A stretch of DNA of 15,159 nt from RGIG4097 sp964367645 (GTDB lineage Bacteria > Bacillota > Clostridia > Christensenellales > CAG-917), in NCBI GenBank assembly GCA_964367645.1, contig CAYIYN010000033.1, positions 1-15,159 of the forward strand. Direction: 5' to 3'. The notes below the pieces were generated by a model that saw nothing but the letters and a program-made list of their open reading frames with translations, searched no databases and was not told where the DNA came from. The position numbers and the translations under genes were made by a program. Positions 12,203 to 15,159 of the stretch are shown piece by piece. Within the stretch, counting starts at the first letter, position 1; every line of letters begins with the position of its first letter.

Positions 12203-12949
12203 TCACAGTGTCAGTATTTGAATACCGTTTTCGGTGAGTGCCACCGTATTTTCGTAGTGCGCCGAGGGACTTGAATCCTTGGTCACACAAGTCCAGCCGT
12301 CAGCGAGAGTTTTGACTTCCCAACTGCCCATGCTTATCATAGGCTCGATAGCCAGCACCATTCCGATTTCCAATTTGGCGCCGTGTCCCGCTCTGCCGTA
12401 GTTTGGGACTTGCGGATCTTCGTGCATCTGCCTTCCGATGCCGTGTCCGACCATCGCTCTGATGACTCCGTATCCGTGGCTTTCGGCGTATTTTTGCACC
12501 GCTTCGGAAATATCTCCCAGTCTGCCGCCGTCTTTGAACTGTTTTACACCTTCAAAAAAACTTTCTTTTGTAACTTCTATCAGTTTTTTCTTTTCTTTCG
12601 ACACATTTCCGACAAGATAAGTTCTCGCCGCATCGGACTGCCAACCGTTCAAAATCGCGCCGATGTCTATGCCGATAATTTGTCCTTCTTCAAGTCTGCG
12701 GTCTTTGCTCGGAATACCGTGAACCACAACTTCGTCAATGCTGGCGCAAATCGAGGCAGGGTAACCTGCATAGTTCAAAAAAGAAGGTGTTGCGTTGCGT
12801 TTTTTGATGAAATCGTAGGCGAATTCGTCAAGTTTTTTTGTAGTCACGCAGGGTTTGATTTTTTCTTCAACCGCTTCAAAAAAATCTCTAAGGATTTCTC
12901 CCGATTTTTTCATAAGTGCGATTTCCGACGGACTTTTTAGTATAATCAT
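12203..12949 (-). CDS. map: Methionine aminopeptidase, type I
   Basis: A 248-residue cytosolic enzyme that removes the initiator methionine from new proteins. All pita-bread metal-site residues are in place: D95, D106, H169, E202 and E233, with H77 and H176 as the substrate-side histidines. Length is normal for type Ia, and there is no N-terminal zinc or SH3 extension. Its ATG overlaps the adk stop (ATGA, 12946-12949), so the two are translationally coupled. It sits in the standard secY-adk-map-infA order. Confidence 0.97.
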   Translation of the reverse strand: MIILKSPSEIALMKKSGEILRDFFEAVEEKIKPCVTTKKLDEFAYDFIKKRNATPSFLNYAGYPASICASIDEVVVHGIPSKDRRLEEGQIIGIDIGAILNGWQSDAARTYLVGNVSKEKKKLIEVTKESFFEGVKQFKDGGRLGDISEAVQKYAESHGYGVIRAMVGHGIGRQMHEDPQVPNYGRAGHGAKLEIGMVLAIEPMISMGSWEVKTLADGWTCVTKDSSPSAHYENTVALTENGIQILTL

Positions 12950-13566
12950 TTCAACGCCTTCTCAACGTAGACAAAAATATCTTCCGCCGCGCCCCTAGAA
13001 TCAATGTCCACCAGAATGCCCTTGTTTTTGTAGTAGTCAATGAGAGGTGCAGTCTGTTTTTCGTAGACTTCAAGGCGTGCTTTCACGGTTTCGGGCTTGT
13101 CGTCATCGCGTATGAACAAAGTTTTTCCGCACTTAGGACAAGTTTCAGCGCCGTTAAGCCAATCCAAGTGGCTTGTTGCGCCGCATATGCACACGCGCCT
13201 GCCCGTCAATCTTCTCATTATGAGTTCATAAGGTGCGATGATGTTGAGTGCAATGTCCAATGACGTGATTTTATCCAGTTCTTCAGCCTGCGCGATTGTG
13301 CGGGGGAAACCGTCGAGCACGTATCCGTTTTTTGCGTCTTCTTCTTCCAACCTTGCTTTGACAAGACCGATAACCACGTCATCGGGTACGAGCGCGCCTG
13401 CGTCGATATACGATTTTGCGGCTAGACCCAAGTCCGTTCCCTCTTGGATGTTCCTGCGGAGTATATCTCCGGTGGAAATTTGAGGTATGCCGAACTTTTG
13501 TATTATGAGTGCCGCTTGCGTGCCCTTTCCGGCACCCGGCGCTCCGAGTAATACTATTTTTTTCAT
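12946..13566 (-). CDS. adk: Adenylate kinase
   Basis: A 206-residue enzyme that balances ATP + AMP with 2 ADP. The P-loop GAPGAGKGT is at 8-16, the AMP-binding DGFPRT at 85-90, and the LID (about 123-160) carries C126, C128, C143 and C146, a zinc-binding LID as in many Firmicutes. The first pair has C-x-C spacing (VCICG) instead of the usual C-x2-C. The open frame begins six codons upstream at a TTG overlapping the ribosome site; ATG 13566, with AGGAGGA six bases upstream, is the sound start. A candidate own promoter lies in the 149-base gap to secY. Confidence 0.96.
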   Translation of the reverse strand: MKKIVLLGAPGAGKGTQAALIIQKFGIPQISTGDILRRNIQEGTDLGLAAKSYIDAGALVPDDVVIGLVKARLEEEDAKNGYVLDGFPRTIAQAEELDKITSLDIALNIIAPYELIMRRLTGRRVCICGATSHLDWLNGAETCPKCGKTLFIRDDDKPETVKARLEVYEKQTAPLIDYYKNKGILVDIDSRGAAEDIFVYVEKALK

Positions 13567-13572
13567 AATCGT

Positions 13573-13579
13573 TCCTCCT
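13573..13579 (-). promoter_or_regulatory. Ribosome binding site fixing the adk start
   Basis: AGGAGGA on the minus strand, 6 bases before ATG 13566. The upstream in-frame TTG lies next to this site and cannot use it. Confidence 0.85.
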
Positions 13580-13592
13580 GTCAAATTGTGGA

Positions 13593-13622
13593 GTTATAAG
13601 GTTAGTTCTTACTTTACGTCAG
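13593..13622 (-). promoter_or_regulatory. Candidate internal promoter for adk
   Basis: On the minus strand CTGACG (13617-13622), 18 bases, then TATAAC (13593-13598). A better -35 hexamer, TTGACT, lies a few bases upstream but at poor spacing. Transcription would start near 13586, about 20 bases before the adk ATG. It would let adk and downstream genes be made apart from secY. Confidence 0.35.
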
Positions 13623-13679
13623 TCAAAAACTCGCGTTTTGTAAGTTGCCGTATTTTCCGCATTATGATATTCTTTTCCG

Positions 13680-13715
13680 CGCTTATTTGCGATGATTGCA
13701 GTCCGCAAAAAAGCG
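13680..13715 (-). other. Strong hairpin directly after the secY stop
   Basis: On the minus strand CGCTT-T-TTTGCG (13704-13715) pairs with CGCAAA-T-AAGCG (13680-13691): 11 base pairs with one T-T mismatch and a 12-base loop. It begins at the base after the secY TAA. No T run follows, so it is not a standard terminator; transcript processing, 3'-end protection or regulation of read-through into adk are possible. Confidence 0.55.
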
Positions 13716-15044
13716 TTATTTGAGGAATCCTTTGTAATGTTTCATCATTATCTGCGACTCCAACTGCTTGTTGAATTCGAGTGCGACAGAAACGACAATG
13801 AGCAATCCTGTTGCGCTGAACGCGCCGCCAAATCCGAGCACACCGCTTGTCGTTGCCGTGCTGCCTTCACCGGAAAGCGCGTTGAACACGAAAGTCGGGA
13901 TAAGTGCCAAGAGTGCAAGGAAGATTGCGCCGAACAAGGTTATACGGTTGGAAATCTTTTTTAAGAAATCCGACGTGGGTTTTCCTGCTCGAATGCCGGG
14001 AATAAATCCGCCGTATTGCTGTATGTTTTTGGAAACGTCTTCGGGGTTGAACTGTATCTGCGAATAAAAATATGAGAAGAACAGTATAAACAACACCGTA
14101 AATACGTAATACGGCCAAGTTCCGCTGCCCATGTTTGCGCTATACCAAGCATAAGCCTCGCTGGTAGGCCAGAACAGAGCCATAATCATTTGGGGGAACA
14201 TCAAAAGGGAGCTTGCGAAAATGATGGGCATAACGCCGCTTCCGTTCACACGGATAGGAATGTAGGTGGTTTGTCCGCCGTACATTTTGTTACCTTTGAT
14301 TTGCTTGCTGTACTGCACGGTGATGCGTCTTTCGGAAAGATCCATAAAGACGATAAACGCGAAGATACCGCACACTATAAGGATATATCCCAAGATATTC
14401 CAAATGTATGTCCATTCGTTTCCGACTTCTTTGAACGCGCCGGCCATTGTGGTGCCTGCGGTTGCAAGTATTCCGACGAAGATGATGAGCGAAGTGCCGT
14501 TGCCGACGCCGTACTCTGTAATTCTTTCACCCAGCCACATAACCATTGTGCTGCCGCCCATAAGTATCAAGATTATGCTTGCCATCGTCATATAGGGGAG
14601 TTCCCAACCGCTCTCGAAAGAGAAGACGGAAACAACAGCCGCTTTCCAGCCGACGACAATGCCTATAGCCTGAATTGCAGCGAGCACCAGTGCAAAATAG
14701 CGAGTGATTTGCGTAATTTTCCTTCTGCCCTCGTCTCCTTCCTTGCTCAACCTTTCAAGCGCCGGAATAACCAACGTCAAAAGTTGCATTATGATGAATG
14801 CGTTGATAAACGGAATTATCCCCAGTGAGAACAGCGTTGCATTTGCAAGCGAGCCGCCTGTAAACATGGAAAGAATCCCAAGAAAACCGTTTTCGTCCGA
14901 CATAAAACTGGACAACACACCGGAGTTTAGACCCGGAACGGGTATATAACAACCTATTCTGTAAACGAGGAGCATCAAAAGTGTAAGCCATATTTTGATG
15001 CGAATTTCCTTCGTTTTTAACGCATTAACGAGTGTCTCAAACAT
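13716..15044 (-). CDS. secY: Preprotein translocase channel subunit SecY
   Basis: A 442-residue membrane protein with ten hydrophobic helices, the channel of the Sec translocon that exports or inserts new proteins with SecE, SecG and SecA. Standard parts are visible: the start FETLVNALKTKEIRIKIWLTLLMLLVYRIGCYIPVPG, the plug and lateral-gate region with LGIIPFINAFIIMQLLT near 72-88, the cytosolic loops with RRITVQYSKQ (about 240-249) and the PIRVNGSGVMPIIFASS segment near 262-278, and the FNPEDVSKNIQQYGGFIPGIRAGKPT loop before helix 9. Its ATG is two bases after the rplO stop, with GAGG upstream inside rplO, so the two are coupled. A long gap and a hairpin follow before adk. Confidence 0.97.
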   Translation of the reverse strand: MFETLVNALKTKEIRIKIWLTLLMLLVYRIGCYIPVPGLNSGVLSSFMSDENGFLGILSMFTGGSLANATLFSLGIIPFINAFIIMQLLTLVIPALERLSKEGDEGRRKITQITRYFALVLAAIQAIGIVVGWKAAVVSVFSFESGWELPYMTMASIILILMGGSTMVMWLGERITEYGVGNGTSLIIFVGILATAGTTMAGAFKEVGNEWTYIWNILGYILIVCGIFAFIVFMDLSERRITVQYSKQIKGNKMYGGQTTYIPIRVNGSGVMPIIFASSLLMFPQMIMALFWPTSEAYAWYSANMGSGTWPYYVFTVLFILFFSYFYSQIQFNPEDVSKNIQQYGGFIPGIRAGKPTSDFLKKISNRITLFGAIFLALLALIPTFVFNALSGEGSTATTSGVLGFGGAFSATGLLIVVSVALEFNKQLESQIMMKHYKGFLK

Positions 15045-15046
15045 TA

Positions 15047-15159
15047 TTACAGTACCTCTGCCTTTCCACCGGCCTTTTCAATTTTGGTGACTGCCGCTGC
15101 GGTAAACTTTTGCGCTTTAATGTTAATCTTTTTTGTGAGTTCGCCGTTTCCGAGAACTT
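15047..15159 (-). CDS. rplO: 50S ribosomal protein L15, C-terminal part
   Basis: Only the last 36 codons and the TAA are in the window; the gene continues past the right edge. The readable end is VLGNGELTKKINIKAQKFTA and then AAVTKIEKAGGKAEVL, which matches the conserved C-terminus of L15. This is the expected gene upstream of secY in the spc operon. The stop is two bases from the secY ATG, and the purine-rich GAGG within its last codons serves as the secY ribosome site. Confidence 0.93.
   Translation of the reverse strand, partial: VLGNGELTKKINIKAQKFTAAAVTKIEKAGGKAEVL

Noticed and set aside
13680..13715. Rho-independent terminator of secY
   Set aside because: The stem is strong but no T run follows on the minus strand.

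Overview
The window looks like a chromosomal segment from a low-to-moderate GC Bacillota (Clostridia-like) bacterium, probably an uncultured, metagenome-assembled one. This is an inference. It rests on the Firmicutes gene order secY-adk-map-(KOW protein)-infA-rpmJ-rpsM-rpsK-rpsD-rpoA-rplQ, strong AGGAGG ribosome sites, four-cysteine (zinc) forms of S4, L36 and adenylate kinase, a DegV protein, an M29 aminopeptidase, and a 100-N scaffold gap lying in a repeat.

Left part (1-7987): scattered housekeeping and accessory genes, each with its own promoter and terminator. In order they are tRNA-Pro(CGG) followed by a palindromic stretch, tRNA-Gln(CTG), a ZIP metal transporter divergent from a DegV fatty-acid-binding protein, a seven-helix membrane protein that matches the alkaline ceramidase/CREST hydrolase pattern, an M29 aminopeptidase divergent from class II fructose-bisphosphate aldolase, and a PF06695/COG2426-type membrane protein divergent from a TtcA-like tRNA thiolase. 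Several promoters sit so close to the ribosome site that the 5' leaders must be very short.

Middle (7826-8566): about 740 bases without a gene. It holds three tandem 16-bp repeats, two hairpins (one a clear terminator), and a 127-bp tandem repeat array broken by exactly 100 Ns, then a GC-rich palindrome and the terminator of the ribosomal operon.

Right part (8567-15159, all minus strand): the end of the spc operon and the whole alpha operon, read from rplO (partial) through rplQ. It makes the SecY translocon channel, adenylate kinase, methionine aminopeptidase, IF-1, ribosomal proteins L36, S13, S11, S4 and L17, and RNA polymerase alpha. Upstream of rpsM is a two-tier hairpin whose loop is complementary to the rpsM ribosome site. 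It occupies the same place as the S4-binding pseudoknot of the E. coli alpha operon and is the best regulatory candidate here.

I see no phage, CRISPR, toxin-antitoxin or defence system. The items most worth a second look are the alpha-operon leader, the ceramidase-like protein with its cysteine-rich acidic tail, and the unresolved repeat array.
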